Shown: positions 55,225 through 64,000, counted from the first letter of the stretch. The stretch is 64,000 bases of DNA from Caulobacter sp. UNC358MFTsu5.1 (GCF_000712075.1 NZ_JONW01000010.1:186092-250091); one strand, 5' to 3'. Translations and numbers: made by a program. Notes: generated by a model from the sequence alone, not told the origin.

Positions 55225-55707
55225 TCAGCCCAAGGACTTCAGCAGCAGGGCAAGAGCATGCTCGGCGAAGCGCCGCATGTTGGCCTCGCGGTCGTCCTGG
55301 CCCGTCTCGACGGTAAGACTGACCTCGACGCCGGGGCCGACCACGGCGGTGCAGCTGTGGCCGGCGGCGTCGCCGTAACGGTTTCCGTCCGGTCCGGCGG
55401 CCCCGGTTTCCGACAGGCCCCACGTCGCCTTGAGGTTCTTGCCGGCCACCCGGGCCAGCAGGACGGCGTAGGGTTCGCTGGCCGAGCGCAGGCCGTCCAT
55501 GGCCTTCTGCGGGATGTCGAGCAGGGTGAGGCGGGCCCGCGCCGTATAGACCACCGCGCCGCCGACATAGAATTTCGACGCCCCCGGCACGGCCAGCAGG
55601 GCGGCCGAGATCAGGCCGCCGGTCGAGGACTCGGCCACGGCGACGGTCTCGCCGCGTTCGACCAGGCGGGCGCCGACGGCGGCGGCGAGGCGGGAAAGTT
55701 CGGTCAT
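55225..55707 (-). CDS. CinA-type nicotinamide-nucleotide amidase domain protein
   Basis: This 160-residue protein consists only of the CinA C-terminal domain: ETVAVAESSTGGLISAALL with the catalytic Ser, then GGAVVYTARARLTLLDIP and GLSETGAAGPDGNRYG. This domain, called PncC when free-standing, deamidates NMN in pyridine-nucleotide recycling. It starts 2 bases after miaA ends and lies upstream of the ilvB leader. Confidence 0.92.
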   Translation of the reverse strand: MTELSRLAAAVGARLVERGETVAVAESSTGGLISAALLAVPGASKFYVGGAVVYTARARLTLLDIPQKAMDGLRSASEPYAVLLARVAGKNLKATWGLSETGAAGPDGNRYGDAAGHSCTAVVGPGVEVSLTVETGQDDREANMRRFAEHALALLLKSLG

Positions 55708-55709
55708 GG

Positions 55710-56600
55710 CTATGCTTTCGTCGTCCAGGGAACGACTCGTTCCCAATCCGGGGTCTGGTTCCTGAACCAGGTCATCTGACGCTTGGCGTAGCGTCGCGTC
55801 TCCTGGCGGGCGGCGTCCAGCGCCTCGTCCAGCGTGGTCTCGCCGCGCAGGTGCGCCGCCAGTTCGCGATAGCCGACGGCCTTGAGGGCAGGGAGGGACG
55901 GGTCCAGGCCGCGCGCCTCCATGGCCCGCACCTCGTCGAGGGCGCCGTTCTGCACCATCAGGCCCAGACGGGCGTCGCAGCGGTCGTAGAGCTCGGCGCG
56001 GGGCGGATCGAGGACGACACCGCGCCAGGTCCCTTCGGCGAGGGCCGGCTTGGTGTCGGTCTGCCAGGCGGTCAGCGGCTTGCCCGTGGCCACGGCCACG
56101 GCGTGGGCGCGGACCAGGCGCTGGCGGTCGCCGATCTCGATGCGCTTCTCGGCCTCGGGATCCAGCTCGGCCAGGATGTCGCGGAACTCCGGCTCGCCCT
56201 GGGCCGCGTACAGAAGGGCCGAGATCTCGCGCTGGGTCTCGGGCACCGGCGGCACGTCGGCCAGGCCGTGGGTCAGGGCGCGGAAATAGAGGCCGGTGCC
56301 GCCCACCACGACGGCGGGCCGGCCGCGCGCGGCGATGTCGGCCAGGGCCTGCGTCGCCGCCGCCAGCCAGCGTCCCACCGACCAGCCGTCGGCCGCGTCG
56401 GCCACGCCGAACAGGTGGTGCGGCGCCTGGGCCAGTTCATCCGGCGAGGGACCGGCCGTCAGCACCGGCAAACCGGCGTAGATCTGCATGGAATCGGCGT
56501 TGACGATCTCGCCGCCGCTCTCGCGCGCCAGGTTCAGCGCGAAAGCCGACTTGCCGCTGGCCGTGGGGCCTCCGATAAGGGTGATGCTGTTGGCGGCCAA
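55710..56600 (-). CDS. miaA: tRNA dimethylallyltransferase
   Basis: This 296-residue protein transfers dimethylallyl to A37 of tRNAs that read U-starting codons. It shows the P-loop [66 protein letters not shown] and the C-terminal [17 protein letters not shown] at 56600 is the start, giving [13 protein letters not shown]. It is followed by the CinA-type gene at a 2-base distance. It has the normal family length. Confidence 0.95.
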   Translation of the reverse strand: MAANSITLIGGPTASGKSAFALNLARESGGEIVNADSMQIYAGLPVLTAGPSPDELAQAPHHLFGVADAADGWSVGRWLAAATQALADIAARGRPAVVVGGTGLYFRALTHGLADVPPVPETQREISALLYAAQGEPEFRDILAELDPEAEKRIEIGDRQRLVRAHAVAVATGKPLTAWQTDTKPALAEGTWRGVVLDPPRAELYDRCDARLGLMVQNGALDEVRAMEARGLDPSLPALKAVGYRELAAHLRGETTLDEALDAARQETRRYAKRQMTWFRNQTPDWERVVPWTTKA

Positions 56601-56678
56601 ATCCTGAGTCCAACGTCTCGTCTCGGCGACACTCTACTGTATCTGGCGCCTGCATATCCGGGGGATGCGATCCATACC

Positions 56679-57110
56679 ATGCTAGACTTGATCTTCACCG
56701 CCGCCCTGGTGTCGTCCACGACGCCGGCCGCCACCAAACCCGTCGCGCCGTCGCCGATCGCGGCCCAGTCCAAGGCCGACCAGAAGTTCGGCTGCGCCGT
56801 GCTGTTCGTCGGCGCGGACGAGGTCATCCGCAGCAATCCGGCCATCCTGGCCAAGCTGTCGGAAGGCGAGGGCGGCAAGGCCGTCGGGCCGCTGCTCAAG
56901 ATGATGGGCGTCAGCGGCGAGACCATCCTCAACGCCGCGATCGCCGATGGCGCGGCCCGGGGCGAGAAGCCGGCGGACGTCTATCGCCGCGGCGTGGCCA
57001 GCATGGCCAGCATGATGATCGACGCGCCGGTGACCAAGAAGGGCGACGACGCCAACGAGGAGCGCGGCATGCTGCTCTTCACAAACTGCCTGTCGCTGAT
57101 GAACGAATAG
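56679..57110 (+). CDS. Secreted hypothetical protein
   Basis: This 143-residue protein has a short hydrophobic start (LDLIFTAALVSSTTPAATK) and a helical mature part with two cysteines (KFGCAVLFVG and LFTNCLSLMNE). It lies between divergent miaA and serB. ATG 56679 is the first Met with coding character in the frame. No family recognised. Confidence 0.62.
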   Translation: MLDLIFTAALVSSTTPAATKPVAPSPIAAQSKADQKFGCAVLFVGADEVIRSNPAILAKLSEGEGGKAVGPLLKMMGVSGETILNAAIADGAARGEKPADVYRRGVASMASMMIDAPVTKKGDDANEERGMLLFTNCLSLMNE

Positions 57111-57178
57111 GGCCCCGCCGGGTCCCAATCGCGCACTGCCGGGTTGACGCGGGCGGCTTCCTCCAATAGCCGCCCCTC

Positions 57179-58048
57179 ATGCTCGCGATCACCCTCGTCT
57201 CGCCCGACCCTGCCGCCCTGGCGGAGGCCGCCGCCGCCGTGCGCGCCGTCCTGACGGTCTCGTCGGAAGCCCTGCTGGGCGACGGCGCGCTGGACCTGCT
57301 GGCCGATGGCCCGCCGGTCGAGACGCACCAGGCGGTGAGGGCCGCCGTCGGCGACCGTCCGGTCGACTTCGCCGTCCAGCCGGTCGCGAACCGCCGGAAG
57401 CGCCTGCTGATCGCCGACATGGACTCCACCATCATCAACGTCGAGTGCCTGGACGAGCTGGCCGACTTCGCCGGCGTGAAGGACAAGGTCTCGGAGATCA
57501 CCGAGCGCGCCATGCGCGGCGAGCTGGCCTTCGAGGGCGCCCTGCGCGAGCGCGTCGGCATGCTGACGGGCCTGTCGGTCGACGCCCTGCAGGCCTGCTA
57601 CGACGATCGCGTGAAGCTGAACCCCGGCGCCCGCACCCTGGTGCGGACCATGGCCGAGAACGGCGCCCGCTGCGCCCTGGTCTCGGGCGGTTTCACCTTC
57701 TTCACCTCGCGGGTGGCCCAGGCCGCCGGCTTCCATCTGAACCGCGCCAACACCCTGATCGAGGCCGACGGCAAGCTGACCGGAACGGTGGGCGACCCGA
57801 TCCTGGGCAAGGAGGCCAAGCTGGCCGCCCTGCGGGAAGAGACGGCCGCCCTGGGCCTGACCCCGGCCGACGCACTGGCCGTCGGTGACGGCGCCAACGA
57901 CCTGGCGATGATCGAGGTGGCGGGCCTGGGCGTGGCCTACCGCGCCAAGCCGATCGTCGCGGCCCAGGCGCATGCGAAGGTCGACCACGCCGACCTCACC
58001 GCCTTGCTCTACTTCCAGGGCTACACCCAGGCGGAGTTCGTATCGTGA
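57179..58048 (+). CDS. serB: Phosphoserine phosphatase
   Basis: This 289-residue HAD phosphatase catalyses the last step of serine synthesis. After an ACT-like N-terminal region of about 75 residues it shows DMDSTIINVECLDELAD, with nucleophile Asp80 and Asp82, then LVSGGFTFF (Ser of motif II), a Lys in ILGKEAK and VGDGANDLAMI (motif IV). The GTG of the next gene overlaps its stop by 4 bases. Confidence 0.95.
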   Translation: MLAITLVSPDPAALAEAAAAVRAVLTVSSEALLGDGALDLLADGPPVETHQAVRAAVGDRPVDFAVQPVANRRKRLLIADMDSTIINVECLDELADFAGVKDKVSEITERAMRGELAFEGALRERVGMLTGLSVDALQACYDDRVKLNPGARTLVRTMAENGARCALVSGGFTFFTSRVAQAAGFHLNRANTLIEADGKLTGTVGDPILGKEAKLAALREETAALGLTPADALAVGDGANDLAMIEVAGLGVAYRAKPIVAAQAHAKVDHADLTALLYFQGYTQAEFVS

Positions 58049-58710
58049 GCTTCCCCCGCGGCGTCCAGGCGGTCGTCTTCGACATGGACGGCCTGCTGCT
58101 GGACACCGAGACCGTCTACCAGGCGGCGATGATCGAGGCGGGACGGGCGTTCGGCGTCGACTTCACGGCCGCGACCTACCGCTCGATGGTGGGCAAGACC
58201 AATCCAGAATGCGCGGGGATGCTGCGCGACCTCTATGGCCAGGCCTTTCCGGTCGAGGACTATTTCAAGCGCACCTGGGCCGACGTCGAGATGATCCTCG
58301 AGGCCGAGGTGCGGCTGAAGACCGGGGTGATGGAGATCCTCGACTACCTGGACGCCCTGGGCCTGCCGCGCGCCATCGCCACCTCCAACAGCCGCCAGGC
58401 GGCCGAGCGCTATCTGGGCCGCTTCGACCTGTTCAAGCGCTTCCACGCGGTGGTCGCCCATGCCGACGTCACCCGCCACAAGCCGCATCCCGATCCCTAT
58501 CTGGAAGCGGCCCGCCGGCTGAACGTCCATCCGACCCTTTGCCTGGCGCTGGAGGACTCCCACCCCGGCGTCCGCGCGGCCCACGCGGCGGGCATGATGA
58601 CGGTGATGGTGCCCGACATCCTCGATCCCAACGACGAGATGCACGAGAAGTGCGTCCACGTCGCCGACAGCCTGCACGTGGTGATGGACCTGCTGAAGGC
58701 GGCGGCCTAG
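58045..58710 (+). CDS. HAD-superfamily phosphatase, beta-phosphoglucomutase-like
   Basis: This 221-residue HAD protein has motif I VVFDMDGLLLDTE, the helical cap (residues about 17-85), motif II IATSNS, the Lys in RHKPHPDPYLEAA and motif IV LALEDSHPGVRAAHAAGM. Closest in style are sugar-phosphate phosphatases and beta-phosphoglucomutases. GTG 58045 overlaps the serB stop, so they are coupled. Its end overlaps that of the convergent EAL gene by 4 bases. Confidence 0.92.
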   Translation: MSFPRGVQAVVFDMDGLLLDTETVYQAAMIEAGRAFGVDFTAATYRSMVGKTNPECAGMLRDLYGQAFPVEDYFKRTWADVEMILEAEVRLKTGVMEILDYLDALGLPRAIATSNSRQAAERYLGRFDLFKRFHAVVAHADVTRHKPHPDPYLEAARRLNVHPTLCLALEDSHPGVRAAHAAGMMTVMVPDILDPNDEMHEKCVHVADSLHVVMDLLKAAA

Positions 58711-61055
58711 CGCGCCCTGCGGCGGGCTTTCGCCGGGGCGGAGGTCTCGGCGAGCCGTTGTTCGCCCAGGAACGCCACCAGGGCCTCCAACGCCATCGGC
58801 TTGGCGATGTGGTAGCCCTGGGCCAGGTCGCAGCCCATCATCTGCAGCATGGCCAGGGCCTCGCGGCTCTCCACGCCCTCGGCGGTGACCTTCAGGCCCA
58901 GGCTGTGGGCCAGGTCGATCGTGGACTTGACCAGCAGGGCGTCCTTGGCGTCGTTCTCCAGCGACAGCACGAAGGCCTTGTCGATCTTCAGCTCGTCGGC
59001 GTTGATCTGCTTCAGATAGGCCAGGGACGACAGGCCCGAGCCATAGTCGTCGATCGACACCGGGATACCGGCGGCGTTCAGCTTGGCCAGCACGCCCAGG
59101 GCGACGTCCGGATTGCCGATCACGGCGGTCTCGGTGATCTCGAAACAGAACCGCGCCCCCGACGCCGCGATCTTCTCGATGGCGCGGTCGGCGAACTCGG
59201 CGTCGTCGATCAGGCGGCCAGAGATGTTGATCGAGATCGTCAGGTCGTGGCCCAGGTCGCGCAGGGCGCGCTGGTCCAGGATGGCCCGGTCGATCACGCA
59301 GTCGGTCAGGGCGCGGATGTGGCCGGTCTCCTCGGCCATGCCGACGAACAGGTCGGGCCGCAGGAGGCCGCGGGCGGGGTGGTTCCAGCGCACCAGGGCC
59401 TCCACGCCCGTGATCGCGCCGGTGCGCAGGTCCAGCTTGGGCTGGTGATGCAGGAACAGGGCGCCGGTCGCCACGCCCTGCAGCATCTCGCTCATCAGCG
59501 ACAGGTTGCCGGCCGGGTCGCCATAGGCCACCGGGTCGAAGATCGCGACCTTGCGGCCGCAGGCGCGAGCTTGGTCCAGGGCGATCATCGCCTGCTCGAT
59601 CAGGCGCGGCGCGTCCAGGCCGCCGGCCTCGGCCGCCGCCAGGCCGTTGGACATGTGGACGTCGACCAGTTCGTTGCCCAGCCGCACGGGCGCGGCCAGG
59701 TCGACCAGCGCCCGCTCGACCACAGGCACGACCTCGTCGGTCAGCGCTGTCAGGCGGGAGATCACGCAGAGGGTCGAAGTCGTCAGGCGGCCGACCACGG
59801 CCTCGGGGTCCAGCACCTGGATCCGCGCCCCGATCTCGCGGACCAGCTGGGTGAACAGGGCGTAGCCGATGGCGCTGCGCAGCACGGTGAAGCGGTCCAG
59901 CCCCAGGGCGGCGACCACCACCTGCTGGCCGGGCGCCAGGCGGGCCATGCGCGCCTCGATCTCGCGCTCCATGGCCAGGTGGTTGGGCAGGCCGGTCTCG
60001 GCGTCGCGCAGGGCCAGTTCGGTGATCCGGACCTCGCGCTCGCGGATCTCGGCGGCCATCAGGTTGAAGCTGTCGGACAGGCGGCCGATCTCGTCGCTGG
60101 AGCGGACGTCCACGTGGGCGGCCTCGCCGTGCCGCAGGCGGCGGGCGGCGGCCTCGAGGGCGGTGATCGGCCGGGCGATGTCGCGCGACAGCGCCCAGCT
60201 GGCGGCCACGACCAGGGCCGCGCCGATCAGGCCGGCGATGATCACGGCGGCCATCAGCGGCTGATAGGGCGCCAAGGCCAGGGCCATCGGATAGCGCAGG
60301 ACCAGGGCGGCCGGGGTCTGGCCGTCCAGCGTCATCAGCCGCTTGACCAGCACCAGGCTGTCGCCCGTGGCGGTGCGCAGGCGGGCGGGTTCGGCGGTCG
60401 CTTGGCGCATGGCCGTGGCCACGACCGCGCCCAGGGCGCCGGTGTCGGCGGTCTTGTCGGTGGTCACCCAGGTCTCGCCGCGGCGGTCGAACACCTGGGC
60501 GTCCAGGCGGATGGCCGACAGCCGTTCCAGGGCGGTCATCTCGCGGTCGTCGAGGCGCGCGCCGAACACGATCCAGCCGGTCAGGTTCGGCGACATCACG
60601 GGTGCGGAGATCAGCTGGTAGGGCGCGCCGTCGACGATGAACACGCCCTGGGCCCGCTCCTCGTGGTCCAGCGCGCTCCACAGCTTGTCGATGTCGACCT
60701 TGGCCGGATCGACGCCGACCACGTCGCCGTCGACGCCCACCAGGAAGGCCAGGTCCAGGCCCATGCGCTGGCGCAGGTTGGTCACCGCCGACTCCACGGT
60801 CGGCGCGTCGCGGGTGGCCACGGCGGCCCGGAAGCCGAAGTCGCGCGCCAGCAGGTCGGCGCCGTCGCGCAGCCGCTGGGTGCGCAGGGCCCAGACGCTG
60901 TCGAACACCGTGCCGGTCGCGGTCAGCTCCCGGCGGACCTGCTGCTGGGCGTTGTTGGCGATGGTCAGGTAGACGCTCACGGCGACCAGGCTCAGGGCCA
61001 GGGCGAACAGTCCCGCGTAGAGGACGGTCAGCTTGGTCTGGAGGCGCCTGAACAT
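58707..61055 (-). CDS. c-di-GMP phosphodiesterase: periplasmic sensor, HAMP, degenerate GGDEF, EAL
   Basis: This 782-residue protein has a first membrane helix (LTVLYAGLFALALSLVAVSVYL), a periplasmic dCache-like sensor (residues about 30-260), a second helix (MAAVIIAGLIGAALVVAASW), HAMP, and a GGDEF domain in which the GGDEF loop is replaced by RLTTST, so it cannot make c-di-GMP. The EAL domain keeps E552-A-L in GVEALVRW, FEITETAV, DDYGSG and KIDKAFV, so it should hydrolyse c-di-GMP in response to an envelope signal. The cupredoxin-like gene ends 5 bases upstream, indicating cotranscription. Confidence 0.93.
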   Translation of the reverse strand: MFRRLQTKLTVLYAGLFALALSLVAVSVYLTIANNAQQQVRRELTATGTVFDSVWALRTQRLRDGADLLARDFGFRAAVATRDAPTVESAVTNLRQRMGLDLAFLVGVDGDVVGVDPAKVDIDKLWSALDHEERAQGVFIVDGAPYQLISAPVMSPNLTGWIVFGARLDDREMTALERLSAIRLDAQVFDRRGETWVTTDKTADTGALGAVVATAMRQATAEPARLRTATGDSLVLVKRLMTLDGQTPAALVLRYPMALALAPYQPLMAAVIIAGLIGAALVVAASWALSRDIARPITALEAAARRLRHGEAAHVDVRSSDEIGRLSDSFNLMAAEIREREVRITELALRDAETGLPNHLAMEREIEARMARLAPGQQVVVAALGLDRFTVLRSAIGYALFTQLVREIGARIQVLDPEAVVGRLTTSTLCVISRLTALTDEVVPVVERALVDLAAPVRLGNELVDVHMSNGLAAAEAGGLDAPRLIEQAMIALDQARACGRKVAIFDPVAYGDPAGNLSLMSEMLQGVATGALFLHHQPKLDLRTGAITGVEALVRWNHPARGLLRPDLFVGMAEETGHIRALTDCVIDRAILDQRALRDLGHDLTISINISGRLIDDAEFADRAIEKIAASGARFCFEITETAVIGNPDVALGVLAKLNAAGIPVSIDDYGSGLSSLAYLKQINADELKIDKAFVLSLENDAKDALLVKSTIDLAHSLGLKVTAEGVESREALAMLQMMGCDLAQGYHIAKPMALEALVAFLGEQRLAETSAPAKARRRAR

Positions 61056-61060
61056 CGGGG

Positions 61061-61672
61061 TCAGCGACCGCCGGGGCGGAGTTCGATCGTCGCGGTCTCG
61101 CGCGCCGCGCCGCGAACGGCGGTGACGGCCAGGGTCTTCTCGTTCTTGGGCGCGCGCAGATAGGGGTGCCAGACCTTGGCGACGACCGGACCGTCCGGCA
61201 GGCCGTGGATCACGGCCACGCCGTTGGCGTCGCTCTTGGCCGCATAGGCGGTGTCGACCACCTTGATGAAGCCGACCATCTGGTCGTGGATGTTGCAGCC
61301 GATCGCCGCGATCCCGACCGCGGGCAGCCGGACCGTGCGGCTCTCCTCGTGGCCGTACAGCTTCAGTTCGAACTTGTTGCCGGCCGAGAACGAATAGACG
61401 TGGTGGCGGACCTTATCGAGATTGGGGAACGACACCTCGGCCCCCGCCGGCACGATCAGCACGAACGGGGTGAACTGGATGTTCTGCTGGGCGACGCGAT
61501 AGGGCCAGTCGAACTTGATCGGGCCCTTGGTCGGCTGGCCGTTGGGATAGACGGTGATCACCGCGTCCGGGATGGGCTTGCCGTCGGGTCCGCGCACGGC
61601 GACCGTCAGGTCCGCGGCCTGCGCCGAACCCGCCAACATTGCTACCGCGAAGAGTATCGAGGCGATCTTCAT
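61061..61672 (-). CDS. Periplasmic cupredoxin-like (plastocyanin-type) protein
   Basis: This 203-residue protein has a signal peptide (KIASILFAVAMLAGSAQAA), then a cupredoxin-like strand pattern with likely copper ligands: the His pair in KVRHHVYSF and Cys, His and Met in GCNIHDQM. Such proteins are often annotated methylamine utilization protein, but no mau genes are present. A carboxypeptidase-regulatory-like beta domain ends the protein. It is the first gene of a two-gene unit with the EAL protein. Confidence 0.83.
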   Translation of the reverse strand: MKIASILFAVAMLAGSAQAADLTVAVRGPDGKPIPDAVITVYPNGQPTKGPIKFDWPYRVAQQNIQFTPFVLIVPAGAEVSFPNLDKVRHHVYSFSAGNKFELKLYGHEESRTVRLPAVGIAAIGCNIHDQMVGFIKVVDTAYAAKSDANGVAVIHGLPDGPVVAKVWHPYLRAPKNEKTLAVTAVRGAARETATIELRPGGR

Positions 61673-61820
61673 GACGCCTGCTTAGCCTTGGCGCCGTGAA
61701 GTCCCAGTTAACGGGCGTCGAGCGGTGTTCTTCGACCAAGACCTGCGACAAATTGGCAGGGCTCAAGGATCGGTAAGGTCTTACCCGGCATGGTGTTGGA
61801 CGTAATCGGTTGGGGACGTC

Positions 61821-62702
61821 ATGCGGTCGAGACTTTGGGTTATGGCGGCGGTCGCGGCGACGCTGGCGTTCGGGAGCGGCGCTGTTCAGGCGGCCGAGGC
61901 CGAGCCGGGCGGCAAGCTGCTGCTGACCGGCGGCGTCAGCGCCCTCGAGGGCGGCGGGGGCGGCGGCGTGGCGACCTGGGCCCTGATCGGCGGCAACGAG
62001 ACCTCGCGCGGCGTCGGCGGCTCGGTCCACGCCACCTATGTGAACGTGCCCGACTACGAGCTGCGTTCGGCGGGGGTGACCCTGGGCCTGTTCGACCGGG
62101 TGGAGCTGTCGCTGGCCCGCCAGGACTTCGACACCGGGGCCACCGGCGCCAAGCTGGGGCTGGGGCAGGGCTTCACCTTCAAGCAGACCGTCGCGGGCGT
62201 GAAGGTCCGGCTGATCGGCGACGCGGTCTACGACCAGGACACCTGGCTGCCCCAGGTGGCGGTGGGCGCCCAGTTCAAGCAGAACGACCAGCCGGCCATC
62301 GTCCGCGCCGTCGGCGCCCAGGACGACACCGGGATCGACTACTACGCGGCGGCGACCAAGGTGCTGCTGGACCGGAGCCTGGTCGTCAGCGGCGCAGTGC
62401 GCCTGACCAAGGCCAACCAGACCGGCCTGCTGGGTTTCGGCGGCGACAAGCACGACCGCTACGGCGCGCAGTTCGAGGGCTCGGCCGGCTGGCTGGTCTC
62501 CAAGCGCCTGCTGGTCGGGGCCGAGTATCGGACCAAGCCCGACAACCTGGGCTTCGCCAAGGAGGACGACTGGGCCGACGTCTTCGTGGCCTACGCCTTC
62601 AGCAAGACCCTGTCGGTGACGGCGGCCTATGCAGACCTGGGCGACATCGCCACCTTCAGGAACCAGCGGGGGCTCTACGTCTCGCTGCAGGCCGGCTTCT
62701 AG
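61821..62702 (+). CDS. DUF3034 family protein, probable outer-membrane beta-barrel
   Basis: This 293-residue protein has a signal peptide (RLWVMAAVAATLAFGSGAVQAA) and a mature part opening GGKLLLTGGVSALEGGGGGG, the DUF3034 start, with many alternating beta-strand segments and a C-terminal aromatic (LQAGF), typical of outer-membrane barrels. It is divergent from the cupredoxin/EAL unit (148-base gap) and lies 14 bases before the globin gene. Function unknown. Confidence 0.87.
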   Translation: MRSRLWVMAAVAATLAFGSGAVQAAEAEPGGKLLLTGGVSALEGGGGGGVATWALIGGNETSRGVGGSVHATYVNVPDYELRSAGVTLGLFDRVELSLARQDFDTGATGAKLGLGQGFTFKQTVAGVKVRLIGDAVYDQDTWLPQVAVGAQFKQNDQPAIVRAVGAQDDTGIDYYAAATKVLLDRSLVVSGAVRLTKANQTGLLGFGGDKHDRYGAQFEGSAGWLVSKRLLVGAEYRTKPDNLGFAKEDDWADVFVAYAFSKTLSVTAAYADLGDIATFRNQRGLYVSLQAGF

Positions 62703-62716
62703 GGAAAGACACGAGC

Positions 62717-63232
62717 ATGCGCCTCATCCTGGCCGCCACGGCCCTTTCCCTGACCTTCGCGGGCGTCGCCTTCGCCCAGCAGCCCGTTCCGCCCGGCGAG
62801 CAGCCGGTCGAGCCCTACGTCCAGTCCAACGCCAACGCCGGCGCCACGCCGATGAGGGACAAGGCCGTGCTGGAGGCCTTCCACGGCAAGGAAGGGATCG
62901 CGCGGATCACCAGCGATCTCGTCGACCGCAACATCGCCGACCCGCGCATCAAGGACATCTTCGCCACGGCTGACGTCGTGCGGCTGAAGCGGACCCTATC
63001 GGAGCAGTTCTGCTACATCCTGGCCGGCCCGGCCTCGGACGGCGGCTGCGACTATACCGGCAAGGACATGAGCGCCACCCACCAGTACCAGGGGATCACG
63101 CCGCGCGACTTCAACATCCTGGTCGAGAACCTGCAGAAGGCGATGGACAAGGAAGGCGTGCCCTTCGCCGCCCAGAACAAGCTGCTGGCCAAGCTGGCGC
63201 CGATGAGCCGCCAGGTGATCGAGCGGCGCTGA
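62717..63232 (+). CDS. Truncated hemoglobin with signal peptide
   Basis: This 171-residue protein starts with a signal peptide (RLILAATALSLTFAGVAFAQQ). The globin domain has HGKEGIARITSDLVDRN, the FCYILAGPASDGGCDYTGKDM segment and the likely proximal His in ATHQYQGITPRDF, a group 1-like truncated globin. Two extra cysteines (FCY and GCD) may bond in the periplasm. An exported globin could handle NO or oxygen outside the cytoplasm. It is 14 bases after the DUF3034 gene, so the two are probably one operon. Confidence 0.88.
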   Translation: MRLILAATALSLTFAGVAFAQQPVPPGEQPVEPYVQSNANAGATPMRDKAVLEAFHGKEGIARITSDLVDRNIADPRIKDIFATADVVRLKRTLSEQFCYILAGPASDGGCDYTGKDMSATHQYQGITPRDFNILVENLQKAMDKEGVPFAAQNKLLAKLAPMSRQVIERR

Positions 63233-64000
63233 TCAGCCCGCCGGGCCCTTCTCGAAGTACTTGAAGAACGCGCTGTCGGGCGAGAGCACCAGGGTGGTGT
63301 CGCCCTGGCCCAGCGACTTCTCGTACGCCTGCATCGACCGGTAGAAGGCGGCGAAGCCCGGATCGCGGCCGAAGCTCTCGGCGAACAGCTGGGCGCGCTG
63401 GGCGTCCGCGTCGCCGCGGATCTTCTCGGCTTCCTCGTAGGCGGTGGCGACGATCTCGCGGCGCTTCTGCTCGCCGATGGCCCGAAGCTCGGCGGCCTCC
63501 TGCTTGCGGGCCGTCTGCATGCGCTCGAACACCGCCTGTTCGTTGGTGGGCGGCAGGTCTGCGCGCTTGATCCGCACGTCGATGATCTGGACGCCCAGGT
63601 TCGAGGCGGCCACCTGGCGGGCGACGCGGGCGCGGATGGCGGCCATCACCTGGGCGCGCTTGCCGGCGATCACCTCTTCCGAGGTCGAACGGCCGATTTC
63701 CTCGCGCAGGGCGGCGTTGACGATGCGGTCCAGGCGGTCGGCGGCGACCGTTTCCTGGCCCAGGGCGCGGTAGAACTGGCGCGGGTCGGTGATGCGGTAG
63801 CGGACGAAGGCGTCGACCACCAGGCGCTCCTGGTCGGCGGCGGTGACTTCCTCCGGCTGGGCGTTCTTCATCTCGATGTTGCGCTTGTCGAACCGGATGA
63901 CGGTGTCGAACGGGCTTTTCACGTGGAGGCCGGGCTCGCGCACGGTGCGGACCGGATCGCCCAGGCGGACGATCAGGGCCTGCTGGCGCTGGTCCACCTT
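63233..64000 (-). CDS. hflC: HflC protease modulator (5' end outside window)
   Basis: The last 256 residues of a band-7/SPFH protein are present. The domain shows RLGDPVRTVREPGLHVKSPF, FDKRNIEMKNAQPEEVTAADQERLVVDAFVRYRITDP and a long coiled-coil (ERMQTARKQEAAELRAIGEQKRREI), then a tail with ALSPDSAFFKY-type features. HflC forms a membrane complex with HflK that restrains FtsH. The N-terminal membrane helix lies beyond 64000. Its stop abuts that of the globin gene. Confidence 0.95.
   Translation of the reverse strand, partial: KVDQRQQALIVRLGDPVRTVREPGLHVKSPFDTVIRFDKRNIEMKNAQPEEVTAADQERLVVDAFVRYRITDPRQFYRALGQETVAADRLDRIVNAALREEIGRSTSEEVIAGKRAQVMAAIRARVARQVAASNLGVQIIDVRIKRADLPPTNEQAVFERMQTARKQEAAELRAIGEQKRREIVATAYEEAEKIRGDADAQRAQLFAESFGRDPGFAAFYRSMQAYEKSLGQGDTTLVLSPDSAFFKYFEKGPAG

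Noticed and set aside
58021-60681. 886-residue open frame on the minus strand
   Set aside because: It shares DNA with the EAL gene in another frame; the Arg/Pro/Gly composition is an artefact of GC-rich third positions.
57972-61163. 1063-residue open frame on the plus strand
   Set aside because: It lies opposite the HAD end and the EAL gene, is made of Arg/Gly/Ala/Gln runs, and has no domain. The EAL protein on the other strand explains the region.

Overview
The window is a chromosomal segment of a high-GC alphaproteobacterium, almost certainly a Caulobacter. The strongest evidence is a circularly permuted (two-piece) tmRNA at about 47945-48240 on the minus strand whose tag frame reads ANDNFAEEFAIAA, one residue away from the C. 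crescentus tag as I remember it. Supporting evidence is the SspB-alpha-type adaptor beside it, a methionine synthase split into two polypeptides, the ilvB/ilvN, miaA, serB gene order, and promoters resembling TTGACG-N14-GCTNAAAC. I see no prophage, integrase, insertion sequence or CRISPR array. Coding density is high, with many 1-4 base overlaps.

Layout. 1-4.7 kb: B12-dependent methionine synthase in two pieces, separated by a D-Ala-D-Ala ligase-like gene and a DUF4259 gene. 4.8-7.9 kb: two divergent regulator/enzyme pairs (LysR/AzoR and TetR/SDR) with visible operators. 8-15 kb: exported enzymes with twin-arginine signals (DUF885 protein, GH1 beta-glucosidase, serine hydrolase) and a TerB-J-domain protein. 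15.4-20.1 kb: a monooxygenase-fold protein, an acyl-CoA dehydrogenase and an old-yellow-enzyme homologue that share one operator sequence, then an SDR and an SMP-30 lactonase. 20.3-24.5 kb: thyA, a thioesterase, a secreted protein and folA. 24.6-28.3 kb: RcnB-like protein, DoxX, flavodoxin-like protein and ilvC. 28.3-33.3 kb: CAP-domain protein, deoxyribosyltransferase-like protein, metE under a cobalamin riboswitch, and a TrmN6-like methyltransferase.

33.4-45.2 kb: polyprenyl synthase, FkbM-like methyltransferase, YccF, a ccdAB toxin-antitoxin locus with a frameshifted toxin, PhyH and GNAT proteins, fumarase, an HGSNAT-like membrane acyltransferase behind a LacI-type palindrome, YbjQ, RusA and a large membrane-anchored serine hydrolase. 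45.3-48.7 kb: a trans-translation/proteolysis neighbourhood with ssrA, sspB, a thioesterase, a C13-like cysteine peptidase and a second SspB-fold gene whose product carries a signal peptide. 48.9-56.6 kb: AraC regulator, aquaporin, then miaA-cinA and an attenuator-controlled ilvB-X-ilvN operon. 57-64 kb: serB, a HAD phosphatase, then an EAL phosphodiesterase, a cupredoxin-like protein, a DUF3034 protein and an exported truncated globin, ending in hflC.

The most notable points are the exported SspB paralogue near ssrA and sspB, the EAL/cupredoxin/DUF3034/globin cluster, the broken ccdB, the operator shared by two oxidoreductase units, and the dual control of metE by a cobalamin riboswitch plus an AT-rich palindrome. 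Several families of dispersed hairpin repeats fill the gaps between genes.
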